Below are positions 50,032-59,023 of a DNA stretch of 64,000 nt, in pieces. The notes beneath the pieces are model-generated. The model searched no databases and was not told the origin of the DNA. It was given only the letters and a program-made list of their open reading frames with translations. Within the stretch, counting starts at the first letter, position 1. Each line of letters opens with the position of its first letter. Source of the stretch: JAIBJN01 sp963825255. Lineage in GTDB: Bacteria > Actinomycetota > Thermoleophilia > Gaiellales > Gaiellaceae. Made by a program: the position numbers and the translations under genes. The DNA lies in NCBI GenBank assembly GCA_963825255.1, contig CAWGSF010000001.1:248001-312000 (forward strand), written 5' to 3'.

Positions 50032-51837
50032 ATGGGAAGCTTCAAGCTCCGACTCGTCATCTACTTCATGCTGCTCGCGTTGCTGCCCCTCGTGGCGGCG
50101 ACGTGGGCGTTCAGCGAGGTGGCCAGGAGGGGCGAGACGGGGTCGGTCGACTCGCGTCTCAGCACAGCTCTTCGCGTCGCCCAGGGCGACTACGCGGAAC
50201 GGATCAACGAGGTGGAGCAGACCGCGACGTCGCTCGCGGACGCGACCCAGGTGCAGCAGGCCCTCGCCACGCGGAACCGCTCTCTTCTGCTGGAGACGGC
50301 GGGCGAGGTCGAGCGCAGCGCCTTCTACGCGAAGAACGGTGTGCTGCTCGCCGGCGAGGAGCCCGCGCGCAACGCGGCCGTCCGGGCTGTCCGCGTCGTC
50401 GAGCCGGACACGAAGAAGGCCGTCGGGACGGTCGTCGTCTGGCTTCCGTTCACCGACTGGCTCGCGAGTTCGCTCGCCCGCGGCGCCGCCCTCGAGCAGG
50501 ACGACCGCTTCGCCTTCGTCGCCGGCGGCCGCGTCATCGCTCCGAAGCGGCTCGCCTCGGAGGTAGACGTCTCGACCAACGGCCCGCGGTACGCGAAGGT
50601 CGACGGCGTCCAGTACCGAACGGTGGCGACCGACCTCGTCGCCGAGGGCCCTCGGGGAAGCCCCGCCGTCACGCTGGTCGGGCTCACGCCCAAGAGCGCG
50701 ATCGACAAGGCGACGCTGTACCTGCAGCGCCGGTTCCTCCTCTTCTCTGCGGTCGCGATGCTCGCCGTCGGGATCCTGGCGTACGCGCTGGGGCGGACGA
50801 TCGTCCGCTCGCTGCGCGAGCTCGCCGACGCCGCCGGGGGCGTGGCGCGCGGACAGTTCGAGAGGCGGGTCGACGTCCGCGGGCGGGACGAGTTTGCGGC
50901 CCTGGGCCAGGCGTTCAACGACATGGCTGCCCAGCTCGAGGCCCGGCTCGAGGAGCTCGAGGCCGAGCGGGGGCGCGTGCGCGACGCGATCACCCGCTTC
51001 GGCGACGCGCTCGCCGCCACGCACCAGCCCTACACGCTCCTCCAGGTCATCGTCGCGAACGCGGTCGAGGCGACCGGCGCCGCGGGCGGCCGCCTGGTGG
51101 TGGGGGAGAAGGAGATCGCGAGCGACGGCGACCCGGACTCGGGCGGCAGGCCGCTCGCGATCCCGATCGGGCCCGAGGGCCGCGACGGCGCTGTCCTCTA
51201 TCTCACGCCGCGGGGCGAGGACTTCGAAGACGAGGCGAGGGAGCTCGCCCACTGGCTCGGCTCGCAGGCCTCGATCGCGCTCGAGAACGAGCGCCTGCAC
51301 CGCCTCGTCGAGCGCCAGGCGAACACCGACGGCCTCACCGAGCTCCCGAACCGCCGTCACTTCGAGGAGGTCATGGAGGGCGAGATCTCCCGCGCCGAGC
51401 GCTTCGGCGGGCACCTCGCGCTGATCCTCGCCGACCTCGACGACTTCAAGCAGGTGAACGACCGCAACGGCCACCAGGCGGGCGACGATGTCCTCCGCAC
51501 CTTCGCCGACATCCTTCGCGCCACGGTGCGCGACATCGACCTGCCGGCCCGCTACGGCGGCGAGGAGTTCGCCATCCTCCTCCCGCAGACCGACCTCGAG
51601 GGCGCCCACCGGCTGGCCGAGCGCCTGCGCCGTGCGCTGGCCGCGCGACCGATGACCACCCATCCAGGCGGGCTCGTCGCCGTCACCGCGAGCTTCGGCG
51701 TCGCGGCCTTCCCGGACGCCCAGACCCCGGCCGCCCTCTTCGCCGCGGCGGACGAGGCGCTCTATCGCGCCAAGAGCTCGGGTAAGAACTGCGTCGTCTC
51801 TGCGGACGCAGGTACCATCGTCCGCGCCCATGACTAG
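50032..51837 (+). CDS. Membrane diguanylate cyclase with dCache-like, HAMP and GAF domains
   Basis: 601-residue protein. Membrane helix at 8-28 (LVIYFMLLALLPLVAATWAF), an extracytoplasmic sensor to about 230, a second helix (FLLFSAVAMLAVGILAYALG), HAMP with GGVARGQFERRVDVRGRDEF, a coiled linker, a GAF-like segment about 325-425 and a C-terminal GGDEF: TDGLTELPNRRHFEEVMEGE, DLDDFKQVNDRNGHQAGDDV and ARYGGEEFAILLPQ, an intact active site of the GGEEF type. It makes cyclic di-GMP in response to an outside signal. A hairpin GCCGAT/ATCGGC lies at 49982-49999 before ATG 50032. Confidence 0.92.
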   Translation: MGSFKLRLVIYFMLLALLPLVAATWAFSEVARRGETGSVDSRLSTALRVAQGDYAERINEVEQTATSLADATQVQQALATRNRSLLLETAGEVERSAFYAKNGVLLAGEEPARNAAVRAVRVVEPDTKKAVGTVVVWLPFTDWLASSLARGAALEQDDRFAFVAGGRVIAPKRLASEVDVSTNGPRYAKVDGVQYRTVATDLVAEGPRGSPAVTLVGLTPKSAIDKATLYLQRRFLLFSAVAMLAVGILAYALGRTIVRSLRELADAAGGVARGQFERRVDVRGRDEFAALGQAFNDMAAQLEARLEELEAERGRVRDAITRFGDALAATHQPYTLLQVIVANAVEATGAAGGRLVVGEKEIASDGDPDSGGRPLAIPIGPEGRDGAVLYLTPRGEDFEDEARELAHWLGSQASIALENERLHRLVERQANTDGLTELPNRRHFEEVMEGEISRAERFGGHLALILADLDDFKQVNDRNGHQAGDDVLRTFADILRATVRDIDLPARYGGEEFAILLPQTDLEGAHRLAERLRRALAARPMTTHPGGLVAVTASFGVAAFPDAQTPAALFAAADEALYRAKSSGKNCVVSADAGTIVRAHD

Positions 51838-51900
51838 CGTTCCCAGGCGCCAGGTCGTCTACAATCCTGCGCCGCCCCCGTTCCCGACCCGGAGGTGTGA

Positions 51901-52203
51901 GTGAGCGTCGAGAAGGAGACCACGTTCGCCCGCGTCATCGAGGAACACCTCGAGCTGAAGCGGCGGAACTCGCAGCTAGACGGAAACATGCCCATCGACC
52001 GCTATCGCGTCCAGGATCCTTTCCAGAACCACCCACTGTTCAAGACCGAGGAGCAGGCCCGCCTCGAGGACACCCTCAGCGGCAACGAGCCCGAGCTGGA
52101 GCCGAGCAAGGTGCTCGCGTGGCCCGGCGAGGACACGGACCCGCCCGTGGAGCCCGAGGACACGCTCTGGGGCCGCTCCCGCGATTTCGACTGGGGCGAC
52201 TAG
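51901..52203 (+). CDS. Acidic conserved protein of about 100 residues, unknown
   Basis: From GTG 51901, with GGAGG 5 bases upstream. VEKETTFARVIEEHLELKRR, NMPIDRYRVQDPFQNHPLFK and the acidic end DTLWGRSRDFDWGD. No cysteines and no membrane helix. The short motif FARVIEEHLELKRRN and its place just before tRNA-Ala recur in related actinobacteria as far as I recall; no function is known. Confidence 0.75.
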   Translation: MSVEKETTFARVIEEHLELKRRNSQLDGNMPIDRYRVQDPFQNHPLFKTEEQARLEDTLSGNEPELEPSKVLAWPGEDTDPPVEPEDTLWGRSRDFDWGD

Positions 52204-52259
52204 CAAGCCCGGCGCAGCGCTCTCCGACGCCGCTCGCGAGTACAGTTAGTCCCTGACGC

Positions 52260-52332
52260 GGGGCGTTAGCTCAGCTGGGAGAGCGCCGGCTTTGCAAGCC
52301 GGAGGTCACCGGTTCGATCCCGGTACGCTCCA
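52260..52332 (+). tRNA. tRNA-Ala (anticodon TGC)
   Basis: Complete 73-base cloverleaf: acceptor GGGGCGT/ACGCTCC with the G3-U70 pair, D stem GCTC/GAGC, anticodon stem CCGGC/GCCGG with loop TTTGCAA (TGC), T stem ACCGG/CCGGT with loop TTCGATC, discriminator A. CCA is not templated as part of the gene although CCATCA follows the stem. No repeat of its 3' half was seen nearby. Confidence 0.97.
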
Positions 52333-52667
52333 TCAGAAAGCCGCTGGAAACAGCCCGTTTCTCGTTCTCTGGGCAGAAGGTGGCCGATCGCCCCAACAGG
52401 GGCATGTCAGACGCGACTGAAGCGCGATTCTGTACCGGCGAAGGAGTTCGAGGACCGTGCTCTCCACCTCCTCGAGATGGTGACACACGACCGCAAGCCC
52501 GCTTCAGCAAATGGTTTGCGGTGGGACCTCTTCCCGGCCGCCGTGAGCACCCGCTCCAGCCGGGCCGCGGTTCCCCGGTTGGCGCGATCCTTGGCCCCTT
52601 AGCTGCCGACGACCTCGGCGCGCGCCGGCCCGGCGAGGGGTCACCGGCGGGACGGCCTCCGCGCTTC
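52333..52667. other. Gap after tRNA-Ala without recognisable gene
   Basis: About 335 bases. Frames here are short or antisense to the tRNA. No terminator with a T tract follows the tRNA. The segment is slightly AT-richer (CAAATGGTTTGC near 52507). I see no integrase remnant and no second tRNA piece. Confidence 0.4.
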
Positions 52668-53279
52668 TCAGCTTCCCTTGACGACCGAGTACCAGACTCG
52701 CTCGGCGACGTCGACGGCGGTCTCCCCGATCCGCGAGCAGCGGCGGTAGAGCTCGCGGCGCGCCATGACGAGCCGCAGGTCGTCGATCTCCAGCAGAGAC
52801 GCCATCGCAGCGCGGTAGACGCGCTCGAGGGCGCGCTCCGTCTTGATCGCCGCCTCGGCCGGCTCGGTGGCGTCGCCCGACTTGGCGGCGAGCCGCGCGA
52901 CGGCCTCGTCGATGTGGCGGACCACCTCGGCGAGGAGCGCGGCCATCTCCGCCACGGCGGCGTCGGGTGGGCAATCCATCACCTCCGACTCGCCGACCGC
53001 ATCCCTCGCCAGGTTGAGGATCCAGTCGATGCCCCGGCCGAGGGCGAACAGGTCCTCAGGCTCGAGCGGCGTCACGAAGGCGGCCCGGAGCGCCCGCTGG
53101 AGCTCACGCTTGATCTCGTCCGCGCGGTGCTCGCAGTCGCGGACGGTCTCCCCCTGAGCTGCGTCGCCCGCCGCCCAGACGGCGAACGCATCCATTCCCT
53201 CCATCGTCACCGAGAGCTGGAGGCGGAGAAGTCCGAGCACGTCGGGCGACTCGGGCAGAAACCACCGCTCACGCTTCAT
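52668..53279 (-). CDS. DUF47/PhoU-like regulator of phosphate transport
   Basis: 203-residue helical protein of the DUF47 family (PF01865), which accompanies Pit transporters. It begins KRERWFLPESPDVLGLLRLQ, has DCEHRADEIKRELQRALRAA with the metal-binding E-H-x-x-D pattern, then FVTPLEPEDLFALGRGIDWI, and ends AERVWYSVVKGS. Its ATG 53279 overlaps the stop of pit, so the two are translated together. Likely role: gating or sensing for phosphate uptake. Confidence 0.9.
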   Translation of the reverse strand: MKRERWFLPESPDVLGLLRLQLSVTMEGMDAFAVWAAGDAAQGETVRDCEHRADEIKRELQRALRAAFVTPLEPEDLFALGRGIDWILNLARDAVGESEVMDCPPDAAVAEMAALLAEVVRHIDEAVARLAAKSGDATEPAEAAIKTERALERVYRAAMASLLEIDDLRLVMARRELYRRCSRIGETAVDVAERVWYSVVKGS

Positions 53280-54286
53280 GCGAGCGACCTCCAGACGACG
53301 AACGCCCCGGCCGCGAGCACGGCCGTCGCCGGCATCGTAGCCACCCAGGCCAGCCCGATATTGCGCACGACCAGCCAGCGCACGTGCCGGTAGCGCCTGC
53401 GGCCGGCGCCGATCCCGACGACCGAGGACGCGACGACGTGGGTCGTCGAGACGGGGCCTCCGAGAAGTGAGGCGCCGAGGATGACGCCCGTCGAAGCCGT
53501 CTGGCTGGCGAGGCTCTCGACCGCTCGGAGGTGATAGATACGGCGGCCGACCGTCTCCACGATCCGCCAGCCCCCGAGGGCGGTACCGAGGGTGAGCGTG
53601 GCGGCGCACCCCACCTCGGCCCAGACGGGTGCCGAGAGTGTCTCGATTTGCCCGTCGGCGAGGAGGAGGGCGGCGATCACGCCGATGGACTTCTGCGCGT
53701 CGTTCGCGCCGTGGCTGAACGCGAGCGCCGCCGACATTCCCCACTCCCCGGCGACGACGGGTCCTCGCCAGTGGCGGGTGGCGCGCCTCGCCGCCAGCCG
53801 GACCCCGCGGATGACGACGAGCGCGACCAGCGCGCCGAGGAACGGGGAGACGGCGAGCGCGACGAGCGTCCCGAGCACACCGACCGGGTGCCAGCCGTCG
53901 AAGCCGCCCCAGTTGATCGCCTCGATTCCTCCCTCGACCAGGCCGGCGCCGACGAGCCCGCCGACGAGCGCGTGCCCCGAGCTCGAGGGAAGTCCGAACC
54001 ACCAGGTGAAGACGTTCCAGGAGACTGCGGCGGCCAGCCCGGCGCCGATGATCTCGACGCCGTTGGCTCCCTCGACGGTGACGATCCCTCCGATCGTGCT
54101 CGCGACGGCGGCTCCGACGACGAGGGGGCCGAGCATGTTGAAGATCGCCGCGAGGACGACCGCCTGCAGCGGCCGTGCGCCCCTGGTCGCCACGAGGGTC
54201 GCGATCGCATTGGACGCATCGTGGAAGCCGTTGGTGAACGAGAAGGCGAAGGCCAGCGCGATCGCGAGCACGAGCCCGGCATCCAT
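53276..54286 (-). CDS. pit: Inorganic phosphate transporter (Pit family)
   Basis: Low-affinity metal-phosphate:proton symporter, 336 residues with about ten helices. Signature segments: FAFSFTNGFHDASNAIATLV in the first half and ALAFSHGANDAQKSIGVIAA in the second, the repeated GxNDA motif; GLPSSSGHALVGGLVGAGLV and GGPVSTTHVVASSVVGIGAG are the paired re-entrant loops. It leads the pit-DUF47 operon. ATG 54286 has no rival. Confidence 0.95.
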   Translation of the reverse strand: MDAGLVLAIALAFAFSFTNGFHDASNAIATLVATRGARPLQAVVLAAIFNMLGPLVVGAAVASTIGGIVTVEGANGVEIIGAGLAAAVSWNVFTWWFGLPSSSGHALVGGLVGAGLVEGGIEAINWGGFDGWHPVGVLGTLVALAVSPFLGALVALVVIRGVRLAARRATRHWRGPVVAGEWGMSAALAFSHGANDAQKSIGVIAALLLADGQIETLSAPVWAEVGCAATLTLGTALGGWRIVETVGRRIYHLRAVESLASQTASTGVILGASLLGGPVSTTHVVASSVVGIGAGRRRYRHVRWLVVRNIGLAWVATMPATAVLAAGAFVVWRSLA

Positions 54287-54331
54287 GAGCCGACTCTACG
54301 CCGGGGCGTTCGCGACCGCCGCGCAGCCGCG

Positions 54332-54802
54332 CTAGTCGGCGCAGATCTCGGCGACCTCGGCGGCGGCGACGCGCACGAGGTCAGCCGTCGAGATGCGCAC
54401 GGACTGCTCGTGCGACCCCGCCTCCAGCACGACCGAGTCGCGCTCGGCGAGATGCCGGTCGATCACGACAGGGTCGCGCCTGGGGCCCCCGATCGGCGGG
54501 ACGGCTCCCAGGTCGAACTCGGGGTAGTCCCGCGCGAGGTCATCCTCCGTGGCCAGGTGGACAGTTCGCTTGCCCCCGCCGCTGATCTCCCGCAGCTTGC
54601 GCAGGTCGATGCGCTCCGAGGCAGGGAGCACCGCGCGGACGTATCCGTCCTGCGTGACGACGACGAGAGTCTTCGCGACATCTCCCGGCTGGAGGGCCAG
54701 CGCCTCCGCCTCGGCCGCCGCGCTCTCGGTGCGCGGGTGCGGGAGGATCTCGTAGGAGACGCCCGCCTCGTCGAGCAGGTTCGTGAAGTCCTCCGCTGCC
54801 AT
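54332..54802 (-). CDS. YbaK/ProX-type aminoacyl-tRNA deacylase domain protein
   Basis: 156 residues, single editing domain that hydrolyses mischarged tRNAs (Cys-tRNA-Pro type). ATG 54802: DFTNLLDEAGVSYEILPHPR, ALALQPGDVAKTLVVVTQDG with the catalytic Lys, DLRKLREISGGGKRTVHLAT and GAVPPIGGPRRDPVVIDRHL with the GxxPP motif. The length fits the YbaK family. It is followed upstream by a broken cupin gene. Specificity is open. Confidence 0.88.
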   Translation of the reverse strand: MAAEDFTNLLDEAGVSYEILPHPRTESAAAEAEALALQPGDVAKTLVVVTQDGYVRAVLPASERIDLRKLREISGGGKRTVHLATEDDLARDYPEFDLGAVPPIGGPRRDPVVIDRHLAERDSVVLEAGSHEQSVRISTADLVRVAAAEVAEICAD

Positions 54803-54999
54803 CGTGAGATCCGGTGCAATGATCGCAGAGCCGGCGCGCGCGAGCACCGCAGCGGAAGCCGTTACGCCGCGGGTGACAGCCGCCGCCTGGTGGAAGCGCG
54901 TCGATCCAGGCCGCGTCGTCGCCGTCGGCGAGTCGCGTGTGCGCGTAGTCGAGCTTGAGGGACCGCCTCCGCCGGTCTCCCTCGAGATCGACGAGGAAG

Positions 55000-55409
55000 A
55001 GGAGGCCGAGGTTTTTTCGCAACGTCGGGCTCGTCGCGCAGTCGTCCATGACACGGTCGGCGACGCCGTGGAGGACGTGCGCCGAGTGGCCGGCGACGAG
55101 CACTGCTGCAGCGGCCGCTCCCGGCCCTCGACGAGGAGCAGCGCCTCGCCGGCGAGCACGAGGAAGTCCTCCTGGTCGGCCTCCCAGTGGTAGAGGCCGA
55201 TCGGCTCGCCCGGCTCGAGGACGAACAGGTTCACGCCCAGCTGCGGGAAGAGGGTCTCCGTCTAGGCGTCGGTCCAGCCGGTGAACGGCAAGCTCCTGCC
55301 TCGCGGGGCGGTCACGCCAGCGCGCCTCGCGCGCGTTCAGCACGAACCAGCCTGCGCCGGCCGGCGCGAGCCCGGAGCCGGTGTCCTCGAGCGGCGCCTC
55401 GGGGACCAT
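55000..55409 (-). pseudogene. Cupin-domain protein with several lesions
   Basis: From ATG 55409 (MVPEAPLEDTGSGLAPAGAG, WFVLNAREARWRDRP) the frame must shift near 55290 to FTGWTDA, where a TAG interrupts, then TLFPQLGVNLFVLEPGEPIG and LYHWEADQEDFLVLAGEALL, a cupin core with the metal-ligand area HWEADQEDF. After LVEGRERPL the cupin second motif is not found; another frame reads without similarity. With a shift, a stop and a lost end, this seems a real pseudogene, though the neighbourhood also has assembly-type indels. Confidence 0.55.
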
Positions 55410-55418
55410 GGCGCGATC

Positions 55419-56639
55419 CTAGACCCGCGCGCCCGGCTCGGCCCGGCCGCGCGCGACCGCGGCCCTGATCCGGGTCCAGACGAAGACGATCAGCGTCGCC
55501 CAGGCGAGCACGCCGATCTCGCCGGCGAGCTGGCGGCCCGACGTGTTCGGCCTCGCGCGCACCGGGTGCCCGGAACCGATCGGGATCCAGTAGCGAACCG
55601 CGAGGAACGCGCCCGCGAGCCACGCGAAGGCCAGTCCGTAAGGGAGGCTGACGAGGAAGAGGAACGGCGTGACGATGAGGATGTACTGGACGCCGAAGCC
55701 GGGTGCGAGGATGAGAAAGAGGGCGCCTCCGATCGCGAACTGCTCGACCATCGACAGTCGGAAGCGGAAACGGGCGGCGACCGCCAGGAGGAGGATCGCC
55801 GCGACGATCAGGTAGCGGCCCGAGGCGACGAACGCATCGCTCACCGGTCCCGCGACGTGATCGAGGCCGTCCTGCTCGGACGCCGGCTCGAGGAAGGCCG
55901 GGATGCCCCAGTCGTTCCGCACGCTGTTGTACGCGACCATCTGCCGGTACATGTCCCCGGCGGATCCGGGCAAGAGGGGCAGGTACGGAATCGCCCCGAG
56001 CGCGAGCCCGCCGCCGGCTCGGAGGAGCGCCCGGCGGTCGGGCAGGGCGATGAGGAGGAGAGGCAGGAGGAAGACCGGGAGGACCTTGACGTTGAGAGCT
56101 GCGCCGAAGAGGAGGCCGGCCCAGAAGAACCGCTCGCGATCGAACGCCAGCGCCGCCAGGAGGATGAAGGCGACGTAGAGGCCGTCGGTGTTCCCGTGGT
56201 AGCTCGTGATGAGTACCGCGGTCGGAGCGGTCGCGTAGGCGGCGAAGAGCGGAAGGCCCCCGATCCGCGTGAGCGCCGCAAGGACGATCGCGTCACCGAT
56301 CAGTCCGGGAACCTTCATGACGCGGGCGAAGTGCGCCAGCTCGTCCCCGCGCGTCAGGTCCCACGCCTCGGCAGCGTACAGGCCCATGAGCGGCGGGTGG
56401 TTGAAGCGGTCGACGTTCGCATAGGCGTATGCGAGCCCATGCTCGTGGACCTGCTCGCCGAAGAAGCGCCACGCGCCCGTGTCCACCGTCCCCCTGGAGC
56501 TCCACCAGATCCAGATCCGGACGGCGATCCCGACGATGCCGATCCCGAGCAGGAGCAACGAACGGGTATCGCTCCTGCCCACATGCCCTGTCAGAGCGCC
56601 CCATCTACTCGTCGAGCCCGGGGGCTCGGGGCCAACCAT
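55419..56639 (-). CDS. GT-C-type membrane glycosyltransferase-like protein
   Basis: 406-residue polytopic protein with about ten helices. The first loop carries TGAWRFFGEQVHEHGLAYAY and DRFNHPPLMGLY, an acidic/His loop like that of polyprenyl-phosphate-mannose-dependent mannosyltransferases; AYATAPTAVLITSYHGNTDG is a second loop typical of GT-C family ALG6/ALG8-like enzymes (HGNxD). It would transfer a lipid-linked sugar outside the membrane. Start ATG 56639 or a later codon near SLLLLGIG. No sugar-pathway neighbour helps to define the substrate. Confidence 0.78.
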   Translation of the reverse strand: MVGPEPPGSTSRWGALTGHVGRSDTRSLLLLGIGIVGIAVRIWIWWSSRGTVDTGAWRFFGEQVHEHGLAYAYANVDRFNHPPLMGLYAAEAWDLTRGDELAHFARVMKVPGLIGDAIVLAALTRIGGLPLFAAYATAPTAVLITSYHGNTDGLYVAFILLAALAFDRERFFWAGLLFGAALNVKVLPVFLLPLLLIALPDRRALLRAGGGLALGAIPYLPLLPGSAGDMYRQMVAYNSVRNDWGIPAFLEPASEQDGLDHVAGPVSDAFVASGRYLIVAAILLLAVAARFRFRLSMVEQFAIGGALFLILAPGFGVQYILIVTPFLFLVSLPYGLAFAWLAGAFLAVRYWIPIGSGHPVRARPNTSGRQLAGEIGVLAWATLIVFVWTRIRAAVARGRAEPGARV

Positions 56640-56700
56640 GGTCGGTCAGGAGGCTACCGCGGACTGCGAGGGTCCTGCCAGGGTGGCCAGGGCGGCCGCG

Positions 56701-57735
56701 TCAGTTCGGGACGAGCGCGTCCCTGACGAGACGCGCGCCCGCGACCATCGCCTGGAGCTTGCGGAACGCCAGCTCCCGCGGCAGGTACTTCATCCCGCAG
56801 TCCGGGGCGACGACGAGCCGTTCCGGCGGCACGACGGCGAGCGCGCCGCGGATCCGATCCGCGACGACGTCCGGCGTCTCCACCTCGGGCGAGCCGAGGT
56901 CGAGGACGCCGAGGACGATCGTCTTGTCGGGAAGCTCGCCGAGCACCTCCGGGTCGAGGTCCGACTGCGCCGCCTCGAGGGAGACGTGCGTGGCGTGGCA
57001 GTCGTTCAGCTCGGCGAGGAACGGGTAGCCCGCAAGCCGCTGCTTGACGATGTGCGCGTAGCCGAAGCACGTGTGGAGCACCGTGTCGCCCTCGACCCCG
57101 TCGAGCGCGCGGTCGATCGCCTCGAGGGCGTACTCGCGCGCCGGGCCGGGGCGCGCCTGGAGGTACGGCTCGTCGATCTGGACGATGTCGGCCCCGGCGG
57201 CCTTGAGGTCGTGGAGCTCCTCGTTGACGGCGTCCGCGTACGCGAGCGCGAGGCTCCGATCGTCGGGGTAGTGGTCGTTCTGGGCCTGCTGGGTCATCGT
57301 GAACGGGCCCGGGACGGTGATCTTGATCCGGCGGTCGGTGATCGAGCGGAGGAACTCGACGTCGCCGACCTCGACCGGCCGCGTCCGCCGGACCGGGCCC
57401 ACGACCCGGGGGACCGGGTTCTCGTGGCCGGTGCGGTCGAGCGCGACGCCGGGGTTCTCGAGGTCGACGCCGTCGAGCGCCGTCGCGAAGCGGTTGGAGT
57501 AGCTCTCCCTCCTCATCTCGCCGTCGGTGACGATGTCGACGCCCGCGCGCTCCTGGTCGCCGACGGCGAGGCGCGTCGCATCGTTCTGCGCCTCCTCGAG
57601 GAACGGCTCCGCGACCCGCCAGAGCTCGCGCGCGCGGACGCGCGGCGGCAGCCGCGCGCCGAGTCGCTCCCGGTCGATCAGCCACTCGGGCTGCGGGTAG
57701 CTGCCGACGACCGTGGTGACGAGGGCGTCCGTCAC
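56701..57735 (-). CDS. MetE C-terminal-domain-like methyltransferase
   Basis: 344-residue zinc enzyme of the cobalamin-independent methionine synthase fold, catalytic barrel only. TTVVGSYPQPEWLIDRERLG, TDGEMRRESYSNRFA, VPGPFTMTQQAQNDHY and QIDEPYLQARPGPAREYALE are family motifs. The zinc ligands are in HTCFGYAHI (HxC) and in VAPDCGMKYLPREL (Cys), so the site is complete. Relatives include archaeal MetE and epoxyalkane:coenzyme M transferases. As last gene behind a glutathione transferase, a role in thiol alkyl transfer is possible. GTG 57735 overlaps the GST stop. Confidence 0.85.
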   Translation of the reverse strand: MTDALVTTVVGSYPQPEWLIDRERLGARLPPRVRARELWRVAEPFLEEAQNDATRLAVGDQERAGVDIVTDGEMRRESYSNRFATALDGVDLENPGVALDRTGHENPVPRVVGPVRRTRPVEVGDVEFLRSITDRRIKITVPGPFTMTQQAQNDHYPDDRSLALAYADAVNEELHDLKAAGADIVQIDEPYLQARPGPAREYALEAIDRALDGVEGDTVLHTCFGYAHIVKQRLAGYPFLAELNDCHATHVSLEAAQSDLDPEVLGELPDKTIVLGVLDLGSPEVETPDVVADRIRGALAVVPPERLVVAPDCGMKYLPRELAFRKLQAMVAGARLVRDALVPN

Positions 57736-58424
57736 GAGCCCTGCGACTTCACGTACTCGACGTAGCCGCGCACGTCTGCCACGGGCTCCGAGTAGGCCTC
57801 GCCCAGAGCCTCCTCCACCCGGGCCATGTACTCCTCGGTCCAGGCAGGGAAGTCGTAGTCGACGGCGCGGAGGAACTCGAGCGTCGCCGCGAAGCGCATG
57901 TCGGCGATCGAAGGCTGGTCGCCGCCGATGAACGGCCGCCCGGCCAGGAAGAACGTGTTGTAGACCTCGAGGGGCCCGGCGAGGGCCTCCTCGGCGTCCT
58001 TCTGGGCCTTCGCCTTCATCTCGTCGGAGGCGTCGGACGTGGCGACCTCGCCCGCGTACTGGCCGAAGCCGAGGGCCGGGTACGTGGCGCGCGCGAGCAG
58101 CGGGTAGAACGTGCCGATCAGGTAGAACATCGCGCTGTCGACCATGGCCCGCTCGGCCGGGTCCGTGGGGTAGAACCGATCGAGGCCGTGCTTGTTGCAG
58201 AGGTACTGCATGATGGCGCAGCTCTCCCAGATCGCTCCCTTCGGAAGCCCCTCCTCCTCGAGCAGCGGCGTCAGGTCGGCCGGGTCCTTGGCCAGGAACT
58301 CCGGGGTGCCCTTCTTCCCCCACACGTCCAGCTCCTCGAACTCGAGCCCCGCGGCCCGCACGAAGATCCGGGCGGTCAGGTTGTTGACGCTCGGCTTCAG
58401 GATGCTCAGCGTGTTCGCAGCCAT
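57732..58424 (-). CDS. Glutathione S-transferase-like protein
   Basis: 230-residue two-domain protein. Thioredoxin-like N-terminal part: LSILKPSVNNLTARIFVRAA with a Ser/Asn start motif, DLTPLLEEEGLPKGAIWESC with the cis-Pro and the glutathione-binding E-S pair. Helical C-terminal part: RFYPTDPAERAMVDSAMFYL and GGDQPSIADMRFAATLEFLR (the N-capping SxxD motif). Glutathione is rare in actinobacteria, so the thiol partner is uncertain. It is in the middle of a coupled operon: 8 bases after the VOC gene and overlapping the MetE-like gene. Confidence 0.88.
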   Translation of the reverse strand: MAANTLSILKPSVNNLTARIFVRAAGLEFEELDVWGKKGTPEFLAKDPADLTPLLEEEGLPKGAIWESCAIMQYLCNKHGLDRFYPTDPAERAMVDSAMFYLIGTFYPLLARATYPALGFGQYAGEVATSDASDEMKAKAQKDAEEALAGPLEVYNTFFLAGRPFIGGDQPSIADMRFAATLEFLRAVDYDFPAWTEEYMARVEEALGEAYSEPVADVRGYVEYVKSQGS

Positions 58425-58432
58425 GTCTCCTC

Positions 58433-59023
58433 CTAGCGTTGGCGGTACGGGTCCTGCGGCGATCGATCGTCGGAGAGAGAAGCCCGTGATCGCCGGACGA
58501 GCTCCTCGATGGCGTCGGCGAGGTGGACCTCGGCGATCGCGTAGTCCCCACGCGCTTCGCGGATCGTGTGCGCCTCGAGCAGCACCTCGGCGTGAGTGAA
58601 GCCCTCCGGCGGCACGAAGCGGTACGACGAGAGCTCGATCAGGAGGCCGAGCGGATCCTCGAAGTAGAGCGAGTCCATGAAGCCGCGGTCCTTGACGCCG
58701 GAGTGGCGGATCCCGCGCTCGTCCAGCCGTTCCACGGCCTGGCGGAACGTCGCCTGCGAGAGGGAGAAGGCGATGTGGTGGACGCAGCCGATGTCGGTCG
58801 AGGTCCGGGTCGGGTCCGGCTCGCGCTCCTCGTTCGTGAAGACGGTGATGAGTCGCCCGTCGCCCGGGTCGAAGTAGAGGTGGCTCTCGGACGCGTTGTC
58901 GAGGTTGGGCTGCTCGAAGACGAAGGGCATGCCGAGCACGCCCTCCCAGAACCCGATCGACGTCTGCCGGTCGGCTCCGACGATGGTGATGTGGTGGACG
59001 CCCTGCGTCTGAAGCTTCTGCAC
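58433..59023 (-). CDS. VOC-family ring-cleavage-dioxygenase-like protein
   Basis: 196 residues, two betaalphabetabetabeta modules. VHHITIVGADRQTSIGFWEG carries the first metal His, ESHLYFDPGDGRLITVF follows, CVHHIAFSLSQATFRQAVER gives the second His and LYFEDPLGLLIELSSYRFVP the Glu, so an iron or other metal site is complete. This is the pattern of MhqO/glyoxalase-like dioxygenases. Start GTG 59023 shares one base with the ligase stop (TAGTG). Substrate unknown; ring or thiol-adduct chemistry is possible. Confidence 0.85.
   Translation of the reverse strand: MQKLQTQGVHHITIVGADRQTSIGFWEGVLGMPFVFEQPNLDNASESHLYFDPGDGRLITVFTNEEREPDPTRTSTDIGCVHHIAFSLSQATFRQAVERLDERGIRHSGVKDRGFMDSLYFEDPLGLLIELSSYRFVPPEGFTHAEVLLEAHTIREARGDYAIAEVHLADAIEELVRRSRASLSDDRSPQDPYRQR

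Noticed and set aside
52271..52510. Reverse-strand frame of 79 residues ending GIEPVTSGLQSRRSPS
   Set aside because: This is the well-known false translation of a tRNA-Ala gene in antisense; it covers 52260-52332.
54803..55000. Unknown third gene between YbaK-like and cupin (frame with KNLGLLFLVDLEGDRRRR)
   Set aside because: The reading looks partly coherent but matches nothing I know, lacks a start, and lies in a stretch with several lesions.
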